64,000 nucleotides of DNA, from positions 40,857 through 104,856 of the forward strand of contig JAJFJV010000026.1 in NCBI GenBank assembly GCA_021773635.1, in the 5' to 3' direction. Below are positions 1 to 8,312 of the stretch, in pieces. How positions within the stretch are numbered: position 1 is the stretch's first letter; every line of letters starts with the position of its first letter. A model generated the notes under the pieces. It was not told the DNA's origin and did not search any database. It saw nothing but the letters and a program-made list of their open reading frames with translations. The DNA is from Gammaproteobacteria bacterium (GTDB lineage Bacteria > Pseudomonadota > Gammaproteobacteria > HK1). Both the position numbers and the translations under genes were made by a program.

Positions 1-1
1 T

Positions 2-1084
2 CCGGAACAGAACAACAGTTTTAACGATCATTATCTTGAGGTTGACTATGACCTCTCCGACGTAATGTTTGTCGCTACGGCAAATACCCTGAATATTCCT
101 GCTCCACTATTGGATCGGATGGAGGTTATTCGCCTCCCGGGATACACCGAGGAGGAGAAGACTAGCATTGCGAGTCGCTATCTTTCCAAAAAGCAGTTTA
201 AGAATAATGGCTTGAAAGAGTCAGAGATTCGCCTCTCGAAAAATGCCCTGAAACACATCGTACGTCATTACACGCGCGAGGCGGGGGTCAGAAATCTTGA
301 ACGCGAAATTGCAAAAATTTCCCGCAAGGTAGTGCGTGAACTGGTTTCTGATTCTGATAGGAAATCAGTGCATGTTACACCGCGAAACATTTCCAAATAT
401 CTTGGTGTGGAGCGCTATCAATACGGACAGGTAGAGGAAGAGGATCGCATTGGGCAGGTTACCGGTCTGGCCTGGACCGAGGTGGGTGGGGAATTGCTGA
501 CCATAGAAGCCGTGACAGTCCCCGGAAAGGGACGCAGTGCGTATACGGGCCGTCTGGGTGACGTTATGCAGGAATCTATCCAGGCCGCTATTACGGTAGT
601 CCGGAATCGTACGGAGCTGCTGGGGATCGATGCTGACTTTTTTCAGAAAAGTGACATACATATACATGTTCCAGAGGGGGCTACGCCCAAGGATGGCCCC
701 AGTGCCGGTGTCGGAATGTGTACTGCGCTGATTTCAGCTCTTACCAGGATTCCTGCGCGTGCCGACGTTGCTATGACCGGGGAAATTACCCTTCGCGGGG
801 AGGTTTTAGCGATTGGAGGTTTGAAAGAGAAGTTGCTCGCTGCCCTCCGAGGGGGGATTCGAGAGGTGTTGATTCCCGAGGAAAATGTTCGGGACCTCGT
901 GGAAATACCCAATAAAATCAAGCAGAATTTGAGCATAACGCCAGTCAAATGGATTGATGATGTGCTGGCATTGGCACTCCAGAAAACGCCTCAGGCGCTG
1001 AAGAAGGAATTGGCTGACAAGGACCTGCCCGAAGGCAGTTCAGGTTCTGGAAGTCACGATGATGGTTCGGTGATCAGGCACTGA
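2..1084 (+). CDS. lon: ATP-dependent protease Lon, 3' portion (5' end outside window)
   Basis: This is the C-terminal part of Lon, the cytoplasmic AAA+ serine protease that degrades misfolded and regulatory proteins. The frame is open from the first bases of the window with no start, so the gene begins upstream. The visible part covers the end of the AAA+ module, its alpha-helical subdomain and the whole protease domain. The catalytic Ser lies in PKDGPSAG (codon near 701) and the catalytic Lys in GGLKEKLLAA (codon near 824), so the Ser-Lys dyad is intact. The C-terminus ends in a short Gly/Ser/Asp-rich tail. hupB follows, the usual gammaproteobacterial order. Identification is firm. Confidence 0.97.
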   Translation, partial: PEQNNSFNDHYLEVDYDLSDVMFVATANTLNIPAPLLDRMEVIRLPGYTEEEKTSIASRYLSKKQFKNNGLKESEIRLSKNALKHIVRHYTREAGVRNLEREIAKISRKVVRELVSDSDRKSVHVTPRNISKYLGVERYQYGQVEEEDRIGQVTGLAWTEVGGELLTIEAVTVPGKGRSAYTGRLGDVMQESIQAAITVVRNRTELLGIDADFFQKSDIHIHVPEGATPKDGPSAGVGMCTALISALTRIPARADVAMTGEITLRGEVLAIGGLKEKLLAALRGGIREVLIPEENVRDLVEIPNKIKQNLSITPVKWIDDVLALALQKTPQALKKELADKDLPEGSSGSGSHDDGSVIRH

Positions 1085-1098
1085 TTCCGGGCATTTGC

Positions 1099-1128
1099 TT
1101 GACACGCGTTTTTCCCGCTTGGTATATA
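1099..1128 (+). promoter_or_regulatory. probable sigma-70 promoter for hupB
   Basis: A TTGACA box at 1099-1104 and a TATATA box at 1123-1128 are separated by 18 bp in the lon-hupB gap. The predicted start lies near 1135, giving a leader of about 90 nt before the hupB ATG. No experimental start is known; the call rests on box match and spacing. Confidence 0.55.
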
Positions 1129-1226
1129 GGGTGCGCTTTGCTATTGGGTAACGGTAGATATTGGCCCAGGGTCAAAACGGTTTTCGTCGAAGTTGGCGAG
1201 TCATTTATAACGAGGGAGAATTCTTA

Positions 1227-1499
1227 ATGAATAAATCGCAGTTAATTGACGTGGTTGCAGAAAGTGCTGATCTGTCCAGAGCAGCGGCTGACAGTGCTGT
1301 AAATGCTGTTATTCAGGCAATTTCAGATTCCTTGAGCAACAACGATCCGGTCACCATCGTTGGCTTTGGAACCTTCTCCACTCGCGACCGTGCAGCCCGA
1401 GCCGGACGCAACCCTCGCACTGGCGAAACCATCCAAATCGCGGCTTCCACACTGCCCGTATTTAAGGCTGGTAAAGCGTTAAAAGATGCCGTAGGCTAG
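1227..1499 (+). CDS. hupB: DNA-binding protein HU-beta
   Basis: A 90-residue histone-like nucleoid protein that binds and bends DNA as a dimer. The bacterial DNA-binding signature is clear: GFGTF at 46-50, then the Arg-rich beta-arm with GRNPRTGE near 60-67. The ATG at 1227 is chosen because it gives the family's usual 90 residues and the N-terminus MNKSQLIDVV, and because a GAGGGAGA ribosome-binding site lies just upstream. An in-frame ATG at 1161 would add 22 unrelated residues. It lies directly after lon and before two tRNA genes, as in many pseudomonads and Chromatiales-like bacteria. Confidence 0.96.
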   Translation: MNKSQLIDVVAESADLSRAAADSAVNAVIQAISDSLSNNDPVTIVGFGTFSTRDRAARAGRNPRTGETIQIAASTLPVFKAGKALKDAVG

Positions 1500-1534
1500 C
1501 TCGCCTTCTGGTCGGGGGCTTAGCCTCAGCCGTG

Positions 1535-1610
1535 GGGTGCTTAGCTCAGTTGGGAGAGCGTCGCCTTTACACGGCGAAGGTCGGGGGTTCGAACCCCTCA
1601 GCACCCACCA
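1535..1610 (+). tRNA. tRNA-Val (anticodon UAC)
   Basis: The 76 bases fold as a standard cloverleaf. The acceptor stem starts GGGTGC and pairs with GCACCC, and the CCA end is encoded at 1608-1610. The D-arm contains AGCTCAGTTGGGAGAGC. The anticodon loop TTTACAC carries TAC between TCGCC and GGCGA, and the T-arm contains GGTTCGAACCCC. It lies 35 bp after hupB and 10 bp before tRNA-Asp, so the two tRNAs are probably cotranscribed. Confidence 0.97.
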
Positions 1611-1620
1611 TCAAGTTTTA

Positions 1621-1697
1621 GGAGTGGTAGTTCAGTTGGTTAGAATACCGGCCTGTCACGCCGGGGGTCGCGGGTTCGAGTCCCGTCCGCTCCGCCA
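1621..1697 (+). tRNA. tRNA-Asp (anticodon GUC)
   Basis: The 77 bases form a cloverleaf close to the enterobacterial tRNA-Asp. Acceptor arms GGAGTGG and CCGCTCC pair with one G-T. The anticodon loop CTGTCAC carries GTC, the T-arm contains GGGTTCGAGTCCC, and the CCA end is encoded at 1695-1697. It is followed immediately by a rho-independent terminator. Confidence 0.97.
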
Positions 1698-1704
1698 CTG
1701 ATAT

Positions 1705-1736
1705 AAAGGCGCCCCGTTTGGTGCGCCTTTTTTTTT
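1705..1736 (+). terminator. rho-independent terminator after the tRNA pair
   Basis: An 8-bp stem AAAGGCGC / GCGCCTTT with a 10-base loop is followed by a run of nine T overlapping the stem end (1728-1736). It ends the hupB-tRNA transcript before ppiD. Confidence 0.9.
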
Positions 1737-1768
1737 GGCCAAAATTCATGCCGAGGTAAATTGAAGTC

Positions 1769-3685
1769 ATGCTCGAATTTATCCGTGAGCGGGCCCAGGG
1801 ATGGATAGCCTGGGTTATCGTCATACTAATCTCTATTCCCTTTGCGCTATTCGGCATCAATAGCTATTTTGGCACCGATCCGAATGCACCCGTCATCATC
1901 ATTGATGATGCTGAAATAGGCTTAATCGATTTTCAGCGCGCCTATCAGAATGACCTGGCAACCCTGCGGACTCGCTTTGGTAATCAGTTCGATCAAAATC
2001 TGCTGGACGAGAATCGGCTGAAGCAGCTGACGGTTGAGCGTCTGGTGCAGGCGGAGCTTGTCTCACTGGTTGCGGCAAGGGACGGACTCAGAATCGGAGA
2101 GGCCCAACTCGCCAGTGCATTGAGAGGGCAGCAAAACTTCAGGGAGGGCGAGAATTTCTCTCCATCCCGATATCAAAACTGGCTTCAGTCGCAGGGGTAT
2201 ACCTCGGATCGGTTCGAGGAACTGTATAAAGGCGTTCTGCTTAGCCAGCAATTGCGTTCAGGTATTGAAGCATCCCGCTTTTCCACCCGGCGCGACCGGG
2301 AACAATTGAAAAAGCTGATTTCCCAGGCCCGTGACTTTTCCCTGCTACGGATAAAGTCGGCAATGTTGAAGGATGGAGGGGCTCCGGATGAGGCGGCGCT
2401 GGCTGAGTATTACAGCCGCAACCAGGAACAGTTTCGCACCACGGAAAAGCTGAAGCTGCGCTATCTGAGTCTGTCTGGCAAGGAACTTGCCGCAGGTGTG
2501 TCTGCCAGTGAACAGGCCCTGCGCGAACTCTACGAGGCGCAAAAGCTGGATTACGTAGTTCCCGAGCAGCGCTCGGCACGGCATCTGCTGATCGCGGTCA
2601 AAAGCGATGCAGATACCAAGACAGTTGATGAGGCGCTGCAACGGGTCAATGGGCTACGAGAGCAAATCCTGGCGGGTGCATCCTTTGAAGAATTAGCCAA
2701 AACACATTCCGATGACCCGGGTTCATCCAGGCAAGGTGGTGACCTGGGATTCTTCAGCAAGGGTGTTATGGACCCGGAGTTTGAGAAGGCAGCGTTTGCC
2801 CTGGAGCCAGGCGGATTGAGTGAAGCTGTTCGAAGTGCCTTTGGCTTTCATCTGATTCAGCTGGATAAAATTGAGGCGGAACGTGGCAAGCGCTTCGCGG
2901 ATGTAAGGGAGGAACTACTTACCCGCTATCGAAGCGAGGAAGCTGAAAAAATCCTCTACGAGCAGGTGGATCGGCTGGCAACACTGGCTTTCGAAAATCC
3001 CGACTCATTGGATGTTGCTGCTGAAGAGCTGGGGCTGGAGGTGAAGGAAAGTCGCTGGATTGAGCGCGCCGGGGTGGCAGGTGACCCGCTGCTTGGGGAT
3101 CGAAAGCTATTGTCCGCGGCCTTTTCAGACGACGTCCTGGAGGCTAAAAACAACAGCGAAGTGATTGAGCTGGCCGATGGGCGCTATGTGGTTCTGAGGA
3201 TCTCTGAACATGCGGTGCCGGCCGTGCGCAAACTCGACGAGGTACGAGGGGAAATTGCACTGCTCCTGAAAGCGCAAGCCGTCAGGAAAATGCTGGAGGA
3301 AAACGGACGCAAGGCACTGCAGAACCTCAGGCAGGGGATATCGCCGGACAATGTAGCGCAACAGCTCGGCGCTAAATGGGTATTGCATAAGGGGCTGACC
3401 CGTCACGATCTGTCCCTGGAACCGGAAGTCCTGAAAAGGGTATTCCGCATGGCAAAACCTGCTGGTACGGATGCCGTATTTGATGGCTTGCTCGATGGCA
3501 ATGGTGATTTTGTCCTCATTGCCTTAAACCGGGTGGGAGAGCAACCAGCGGATAGCGAAGGGGCCAAGAATCAGCAAGCCGCACTGGAATCGCTGCTCGG
3601 AAAGGGCGGTGGTTCAGAGTATGCAGCCTACTTGCAGAGCCTGCGTAATGCTGCGGATATCGTGATTCATCAGAATCGCTTGTAA
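1769..3685 (+). CDS. ppiD: peptidyl-prolyl cis-trans isomerase D (periplasmic folding chaperone)
   Basis: A 638-residue inner-membrane-anchored chaperone with a periplasmic parvulin domain, close in length to E. coli PpiD (623). One N-terminal transmembrane helix lies at about 12-34 (GWIAWVIVILISIPFALFGI), followed by a SurA-like N-domain. The parvulin domain spans about 265-365 and includes SARHLLIAV, GGDLGFFSKGVM and FGFHLIQLD. The C-terminal region is a second, degenerate PPIase-like and helical part. It helps newly exported outer-membrane proteins fold near the Sec translocon. The position after hupB and tRNAs is conserved in gammaproteobacteria. Confidence 0.93.
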   Translation: MLEFIRERAQGWIAWVIVILISIPFALFGINSYFGTDPNAPVIIIDDAEIGLIDFQRAYQNDLATLRTRFGNQFDQNLLDENRLKQLTVERLVQAELVSLVAARDGLRIGEAQLASALRGQQNFREGENFSPSRYQNWLQSQGYTSDRFEELYKGVLLSQQLRSGIEASRFSTRRDREQLKKLISQARDFSLLRIKSAMLKDGGAPDEAALAEYYSRNQEQFRTTEKLKLRYLSLSGKELAAGVSASEQALRELYEAQKLDYVVPEQRSARHLLIAVKSDADTKTVDEALQRVNGLREQILAGASFEELAKTHSDDPGSSRQGGDLGFFSKGVMDPEFEKAAFALEPGGLSEAVRSAFGFHLIQLDKIEAERGKRFADVREELLTRYRSEEAEKILYEQVDRLATLAFENPDSLDVAAEELGLEVKESRWIERAGVAGDPLLGDRKLLSAAFSDDVLEAKNNSEVIELADGRYVVLRISEHAVPAVRKLDEVRGEIALLLKAQAVRKMLEENGRKALQNLRQGISPDNVAQQLGAKWVLHKGLTRHDLSLEPEVLKRVFRMAKPAGTDAVFDGLLDGNGDFVLIALNRVGEQPADSEGAKNQQAALESLLGKGGGSEYAAYLQSLRNAADIVIHQNRL

Positions 3686-3721
3686 ATAAGCAATACCCTG
3701 GCCTGTGATAGCATTTGCTCC

Positions 3722-4222
3722 ATGCTACTTCACCATCATCAGGCTCCGGGCTATTACCAGCGTCCCCGAAACCTCGGGGCGCTCATTTCCCTTTATGAGA
3801 GTAACTTTACCCAGGTTCAGCATCTGATCCCTGATCTGCCCCAGCTGCAGGGTACGGTCGTTTCCAGTGTGCATGGAGTCCATGATCTCTATCTCTCGAT
3901 TCAGCAACGGTCCCCATATACGACGTTGATTTTCCTTTCCTATCGCTTTGCTTCCCAGCATCAAATAGCAGAAGAACCCAACGCTCATATCCGTATCTAT
4001 CATGATGCGAGAACGGCGGAGCTACTCGGGCACAGCCGAAAAAATCTGGCCACTCGCCGTACGCACTCCCGCTACCAACGGATGCCTGAGCTGGAGCGGC
4101 GCTGGCGGCTGAACAGATTTCTCTACAAGTGGCTCGGCTTCTGCCAGCATCAGGGGCATCTGTTTCTCAGCGGCATGATGGATTGCCCGGCTAACCCCTC
4201 GGGGGCACGCGCCGCCTCCTGA
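3722..4222 (+). CDS. DUF1249 family protein (YqiB-like)
   Basis: A 166-residue soluble protein of the YqiB/DUF1249 family, whose function is unknown. Family hallmarks are visible: an N-terminal LISLYESNFTQVQHLIPDL stretch, a central HIRIYHDARTAEL (compare VRLYHDAMVAEV in E. coli YqiB), and a C-terminal RWRLNRFLYKWLGFCQHQGH stretch. The last 20 or so residues, rich in Ala, Gly and Ser, are not part of the conserved domain. No strong ribosome-binding site is seen before the ATG. It ends 6 bp before mazG, so the two are likely cotranscribed. Confidence 0.82.
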   Translation: MLLHHHQAPGYYQRPRNLGALISLYESNFTQVQHLIPDLPQLQGTVVSSVHGVHDLYLSIQQRSPYTTLIFLSYRFASQHQIAEEPNAHIRIYHDARTAELLGHSRKNLATRRTHSRYQRMPELERRWRLNRFLYKWLGFCQHQGHLFLSGMMDCPANPSGARAAS

Positions 4223-4228
4223 ACGCCT

Positions 4229-5023
4229 ATGACCGAGATGGAAGCGCTACTGGAGCTTATGCGTGCATTGCGCGATCCCGAGCAAGGCTGCCCCTGGGAT
4301 CGTGAGCAGGATTTTTCAAGCATCGCGCCTTTTACCGTAGAAGAGGCATACGAGGTGGCCGATGCCATTCACCGGCAACACCCGGAAGATCTTTGTGAAG
4401 AGCTGGGCGACCTGTTATTTCAGGTGGTATTCCATGCACAGTTGGCAACGGAGCAGGGCTGGTTCAATTTTGGCGACGTGGTCTCCGGAATCGTCAGCAA
4501 AATGAAACGGCGCCATCCCCACGTATTTGGTGATGAAAGTATTGCCACATCCGCCGACCAGAGCATTGCCTGGGAGGCTCACAAGGCGCGTGAACGGGAA
4601 AACAAAGCTCAGACAGGTGAGACCAAGGGTCTGCTTGCAGATCTGCCACGGAACCTGCCGCCAGTTCAGCTTGCCGCCAAGATGCAGAAAAAGGCCGCGC
4701 AGGTGGGCTTTGACTGGCCGGACGGAAAGGCGGTGCTGGCCAAAATTCGCGAAGAACTGGAAGAGTTAGAGTTGGAGCTGGGCGAGGGCGCCGGTAACGA
4801 GCGCATCGCCGAGGAGATGGGAGACCTGCTGTTCTCCTGCATCAACCTGTGTCGACACTACGGCATAGAGGGAGATACCAGCCTGCGTCACACCAACCGC
4901 AAGTTCGAGCGGCGTTTTCAGCATATGGAGGAGCACACGGCTGCCAACGGGCGACGGTTGGAGGACTGCACCCTGGAAGAGCTGGAAGCCATGTGGAGTG
5001 CCGCCAAGCAGGCCTGTAGCTAA
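4229..5023 (+). CDS. mazG: nucleoside triphosphate pyrophosphohydrolase MazG
   Basis: A 264-residue, all-alpha NTP-PPase that hydrolyses (d)NTPs to NMP and pyrophosphate, cleaning noncanonical nucleotides from the pool and affecting ppGpp levels. It has the tandem two-domain MazG arrangement. The N-terminal domain includes CPWDREQ near 21-27, EEAYEVADAI, and EELGDLLFQVVFHA. The C-terminal domain includes KIREELEELELEL and EEMGDLLFSCINL. These ExxE...ExxD motifs bind Mg2+. Length matches E. coli MazG (263). It starts 6 bp after the DUF1249 gene, and its stop codon sits inside a short palindrome. Confidence 0.95.
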   Translation: MTEMEALLELMRALRDPEQGCPWDREQDFSSIAPFTVEEAYEVADAIHRQHPEDLCEELGDLLFQVVFHAQLATEQGWFNFGDVVSGIVSKMKRRHPHVFGDESIATSADQSIAWEAHKARERENKAQTGETKGLLADLPRNLPPVQLAAKMQKKAAQVGFDWPDGKAVLAKIREELEELELELGEGAGNERIAEEMGDLLFSCINLCRHYGIEGDTSLRHTNRKFERRFQHMEEHTAANGRRLEDCTLEELEAMWSAAKQACS

Positions 5024-5037
5024 GGAGGTTCTCCTTA
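5021..5037. repeat. perfect palindrome overlapping the mazG stop codon
   Basis: TAAGGAG and CTCCTTA are exact inverted repeats around GTT, and the first three bases are the mazG stop. No T-run follows on either strand, so this is not a standard intrinsic terminator. It lies between the convergent mazG and sigma-54 activator genes and marks the left edge of the accessory block. Confidence 0.6.
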
Positions 5038-5059
5038 TCACCGGTGAGGGGAGGAGTGG

Positions 5060-6649
5060 TCAACCAATTCGCTGGCGGACTCCGGCGCGGTAGCGCTCAA
5101 CCCACTCGTCATCGGCGCGTGTTCGGACCGTGCGGCGATCGGCCGCGAGCTGTGCAGCGGCGGCCCGGTAGCTACCGGTTTCGGCGACTAGCAACGAGCA
5201 ATAGCGGGCCTGCAGTTCATCAAGCGTCAACGCACCCGCCGCGACCTGTTCGCCCAGCTCGTGTCGAAGGTCACCCGTGGAGGCCGACCGCATAACGGGC
5301 AATGGCCGGTATTCGCCGCGTATCACAATATTGCGCACACACTGTTCCAACTCACGCATATTGCCGGGCCACGCATAGTCACTCGGCAGATTTTCTTCGA
5401 TCCACGCCATCACCTCTTGCGTGGTCGCCCCGGTTGCCCGTTCACTGTCGCCTAGCAACTGGCCAACCAGATGGCGCACCAGGTTGAACAGATCTTCGGG
5501 GGTATCGTCGATCTGCTGCCTGAGTGACGGTGTCGCGACCATGTCTGCGCACAGCCGGTAGTAAAAATCGGCGCGGATGTGGCCACGCTGCATGTCACTG
5601 CCAAGGTCCCGATTCGTCGCACTGATGATTTTGCCGTTAAAGCGTCGCTGCCGGGTCTCGCCGATGCGCTGAAAACCGCGGTCCTGCAATACGCGCAACA
5701 ACGTGACCTGCGTCGACTCGTTCAGCTCACCGATCTCATCAAGAAACACACAACCGTAGCGGCCGCATGATTCCAGCCAGCCCTTACGGTCCGACACCGC
5801 GCCGGTAAACGCGCCCTTGCTGTGACCGAATAACTCGGACTCGACCAGTGTCTTCGAGAATGCGGTGATATTGATGGCGTGAAAGTCTGGTTCCAGCGTA
5901 GTTTCGAACCGCCCGGCCACTGCGTCGAATGGAATATAGCGCGCCGCGCCGATTGCGCGTGCGACCAGTTCCTTGCCGGTTCCCGAAGGCCCGGTGATGA
6001 GCGTTGGGATTTCACCCATACGCTGGTACAGCAGGCGCGCATAGCGGCGCATGTCATATGTAAAGATCGACTCCCACACGGCCATGCGTAGTCTAGCGGC
6101 CGGCAGTGAACCGCCGAAAATATTCTGGTAGATGGCGGCAAACGCGCGCGCCACCTGGAATTGCAACGCAAACAGGCTGGCGGCCGGATACAGGCTCGGG
6201 ATGCATAGGCCAGGCAATTCCAGCAGTTGCTGGTAATCACGCTGAAAATCATCCCACACGGATACCCGCTGCGGCGTAGTACCAGGCCGAGCGGTCAGCG
6301 CCTCGATCTCCGGGTTCGCGCCACTAAAAAATCGATGGTAAAGCACATAGGTCGCCAGATCCCGGTATAGCTCGATATCTGCATCACCGGCGTCTTTGCC
6401 AGTAATCAGCACGGTGCGCGCGGTCTCCAGTAATCGCTCAGCAAGGGCCCCGAGCTTTTCCGTGTTTCGGAACACCTTGTCCGGCAACAATGGCGCTGGA
6501 CGGTGAATGAATGGGCGATCATGCTTAAAGTCCCGGCCCAACGCCCGTTTTTCCAATTCAATCCGCCGTTTGGAAAACGGGTTGCAGTAGCTGCGTGAGA
6601 CTATCGCATCAGCGGCAGCGCGTTGTTCATCGTTCAATAAATGTTCCAT
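5060..6649 (-). CDS. sigma-54-dependent transcriptional activator with unrecognised N-terminal domain
   Basis: A 529-residue bacterial enhancer-binding protein. The AAA+ module is clear: Walker A GPSGTGKE at 220-227, the sigma-54-contacting loop GAFTGA at 279-284, Walker B VFLDEI at 301-306, and the sensor/arginine-finger region RADFYYRL at 359-366. A Fis-type helix-turn-helix lies near 492-511 (TGSYRAAAAQLAADRRTVR). Residues 1-210 form a sensor or regulatory region without receiver, GAF or PAS features that I can recognise. It begins with conserved-looking stretches such as YCNPFSKRRIELEKRALG. It is divergent from a radical SAM gene that has a sigma-54 promoter, so it probably activates that gene. 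Its start codon overlaps the palindromic half-sites, which suggests autoregulation. Confidence 0.88.
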   Translation of the reverse strand: MEHLLNDEQRAAADAIVSRSYCNPFSKRRIELEKRALGRDFKHDRPFIHRPAPLLPDKVFRNTEKLGALAERLLETARTVLITGKDAGDADIELYRDLATYVLYHRFFSGANPEIEALTARPGTTPQRVSVWDDFQRDYQQLLELPGLCIPSLYPAASLFALQFQVARAFAAIYQNIFGGSLPAARLRMAVWESIFTYDMRRYARLLYQRMGEIPTLITGPSGTGKELVARAIGAARYIPFDAVAGRFETTLEPDFHAINITAFSKTLVESELFGHSKGAFTGAVSDRKGWLESCGRYGCVFLDEIGELNESTQVTLLRVLQDRGFQRIGETRQRRFNGKIISATNRDLGSDMQRGHIRADFYYRLCADMVATPSLRQQIDDTPEDLFNLVRHLVGQLLGDSERATGATTQEVMAWIEENLPSDYAWPGNMRELEQCVRNIVIRGEYRPLPVMRSASTGDLRHELGEQVAAGALTLDELQARYCSLLVAETGSYRAAAAQLAADRRTVRTRADDEWVERYRAGVRQRIG

Positions 6650-6670
6650 AGTGGGACATATTATGTTCCA
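6641..6670. promoter_or_regulatory. tandem palindromic half-sites, probable upstream activator sequence
   Basis: Three 8-base half-sites alternate in orientation with exact 3-base spacers: ATGTTCCA (6641-6648), TGGGACAT (6652-6659) and ATGTTCCA (6663-6670). Each adjacent pair forms an inverted repeat with one mismatch. A fourth, weaker copy ACGTCCCA (6733-6740) abuts the -24 box. The cluster starts about 72 bp upstream of the -24 element, in the range used by sigma-54 enhancer sites. It overlaps the start codon of the divergent activator gene. The binding role is inferred from symmetry and position. Confidence 0.65.
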
Positions 6671-6741
6671 TTAATCTGCTTTCGTCACGGGCGGATTATT
6701 TAATTCCTCATTTAATCAATGGCTTAAGCAAAACGTCCCAT

Positions 6742-6757
6742 TGGCATGGTTCTCGCA
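6742..6757 (+). promoter_or_regulatory. sigma-54 (-24/-12) promoter
   Basis: TGGCATGGTTCTCGCA matches the sigma-54 consensus TGGCACG-N4-TTGCW with the invariant GG and GC at exact spacing; the departures are T for C at the sixth base and C for T just before the GC. The predicted start near 6768 leaves a leader of about 27 nt containing the GAGGA ribosome-binding site of the radical SAM gene. The divergent neighbour encodes a GAFTGA-type sigma-54 activator, which strongly supports the call. Confidence 0.82.
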
Positions 6758-6794
6758 AAATGATAGATACCAGAACCAATACGAGGATCTACCA

Positions 6795-8303
6795 ATGACT
6801 GCCGCTGCCCTGTCCCTGCCTACTATTGGCACCACCGAGCCGACGCTGGACCTGACCGGCCTGCTAAAACGTCGCATGCAACTGCCACAACGTCACCGCC
6901 TGCTACACGCGTACCCGCTACGCGCCGGCATGCCCCATCTCGATTGGCTGCCGACCGCCAGACAGGCTGAGCTGCTCGATGCAGCCCAAATCCGACCAAG
7001 CGGCCAGCGCGGCCTGTTGATCGGCGTGCTGCCACACCCATTCTGCAATCCGGCCGTACGCGGCTGCGGGTTCTGTACCTTCCCTCACCAGTCTTGGCAC
7101 CGTTCCACCGCACGGACAACCGTGCGGGCGGTCATCGACGAGATCAAGGCCCGTCACGCGGCGAACCCTGCCATCGCGGATAAGCCGGTACAGGGAGTGT
7201 ACTTCGGTGGCGGTACCGCGAACCTCGCGCCAGTGGATTCGCTACGCGAGTTATCGCACACACTAAATGCGTATTTCGATCTGAGTCAGGCCGAAATCAC
7301 ACTGGAGGGTGCGCCGATATATTTTCTGAAACGCGACCGGCCAATGACCGCATTGCGAAGTGCAATGGATGCACGCCACTTCCGCATCAGCATGGGTGTT
7401 CAGACCTTCGACCCAAAACAACTGCACCGCATGGGCCGGCAGGCCTTCGGTAATGCACAGACCTTCGCCGACGTCGTTGCATACGCGCACGCGGAGGGTA
7501 TGACGGTGTCGGGCGACCTGCTATTCAACCTGCCGAATCAGTGGTACCAGGCCATGCGCGACGACGTGCTCCGCGCTATCGACATCGGGCTGGACCAAAT
7601 CTGCCTGTACCATCTGGTCCTGTTCCGTGGACTCGGCACCGAGTGGTCCAAAGATCCGGACATGCTGGCCGGCCTGCCCGATAATGCACACGCCGCGGAA
7701 CACTGGCTGAAACTACGCGAAGAATTGCTAAACGCCGGATTCGTGCAGACCTCATTGACCAACTTTGAGCGCGCCCCGGTGCACGCGACACCCGAACGCT
7801 TTCTGTACGAAGAACTCAGCTTCCAACCTGACTGTTTCGACATGCTCGGTTTCGGACCATCGGCAATCTCGTTCACCGCGGACCCGACATTCCAGCGTGG
7901 CTGGAAGTTGGTTAATACCGAATCCGCCCCAGCCTACCAGCAATGTATCGCGCAACGTGGCAATGCATGGGAACGCTTCTTTGACTACGGGTCCCGGGAC
8001 CTGCGCGTGTTCTACCTCACACGCCGATTGGCTGCACTGAAAGTTGAACTAAAAGACTACGTGCACCACTTCGGTTCGAAGGCAATGAACGACTTCAATC
8101 TGTGGTTCCGCGCCATCATGCAGGCAGGTCTGATGAACAAGCAGGCCATGATCATGACGCCGACCGCGGCCGGGATGTTTTATGCTGATGCCATGGCCTC
8201 TGTGCTGGTACTCGCGCACGACATAACCTGGCCCCGACGCTATTCCGCCGCGGACCATGCCATTGCCAGAAACAGTGTCAGCAATGACGCCGGATACATG
8301 TAG
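6795..8303 (+). CDS. HemN-like radical SAM protein with CX6CX2C motif
   Basis: A 502-residue protein resembling the coproporphyrinogen III oxidase-like (HemN/HemW) branch of radical SAM enzymes. Visible features are the cysteines C84, C91 and C94 (FCNPAVRGCGFC), the SAM-binding GGGT at 138-141, ITLEGAP at 168-174 and GVQTFD at 201-206, all typical of the HemN type except for the cysteine spacing. HemN uses CX3CX2CXC; here the spacing is CX6CX2C and the fourth Cys is absent. The ATG at 6795 follows GAGGA by seven bases and fits the sigma-54 promoter; an earlier ATG at 6741 lies inside that promoter. The substrate is unknown. It is coupled to the DUF2817 gene 9 bp downstream. Confidence 0.82.
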   Translation: MTAAALSLPTIGTTEPTLDLTGLLKRRMQLPQRHRLLHAYPLRAGMPHLDWLPTARQAELLDAAQIRPSGQRGLLIGVLPHPFCNPAVRGCGFCTFPHQSWHRSTARTTVRAVIDEIKARHAANPAIADKPVQGVYFGGGTANLAPVDSLRELSHTLNAYFDLSQAEITLEGAPIYFLKRDRPMTALRSAMDARHFRISMGVQTFDPKQLHRMGRQAFGNAQTFADVVAYAHAEGMTVSGDLLFNLPNQWYQAMRDDVLRAIDIGLDQICLYHLVLFRGLGTEWSKDPDMLAGLPDNAHAAEHWLKLREELLNAGFVQTSLTNFERAPVHATPERFLYEELSFQPDCFDMLGFGPSAISFTADPTFQRGWKLVNTESAPAYQQCIAQRGNAWERFFDYGSRDLRVFYLTRRLAALKVELKDYVHHFGSKAMNDFNLWFRAIMQAGLMNKQAMIMTPTAAGMFYADAMASVLVLAHDITWPRRYSAADHAIARNSVSNDAGYM

Positions 8304-8312
8304 GGGATATCG

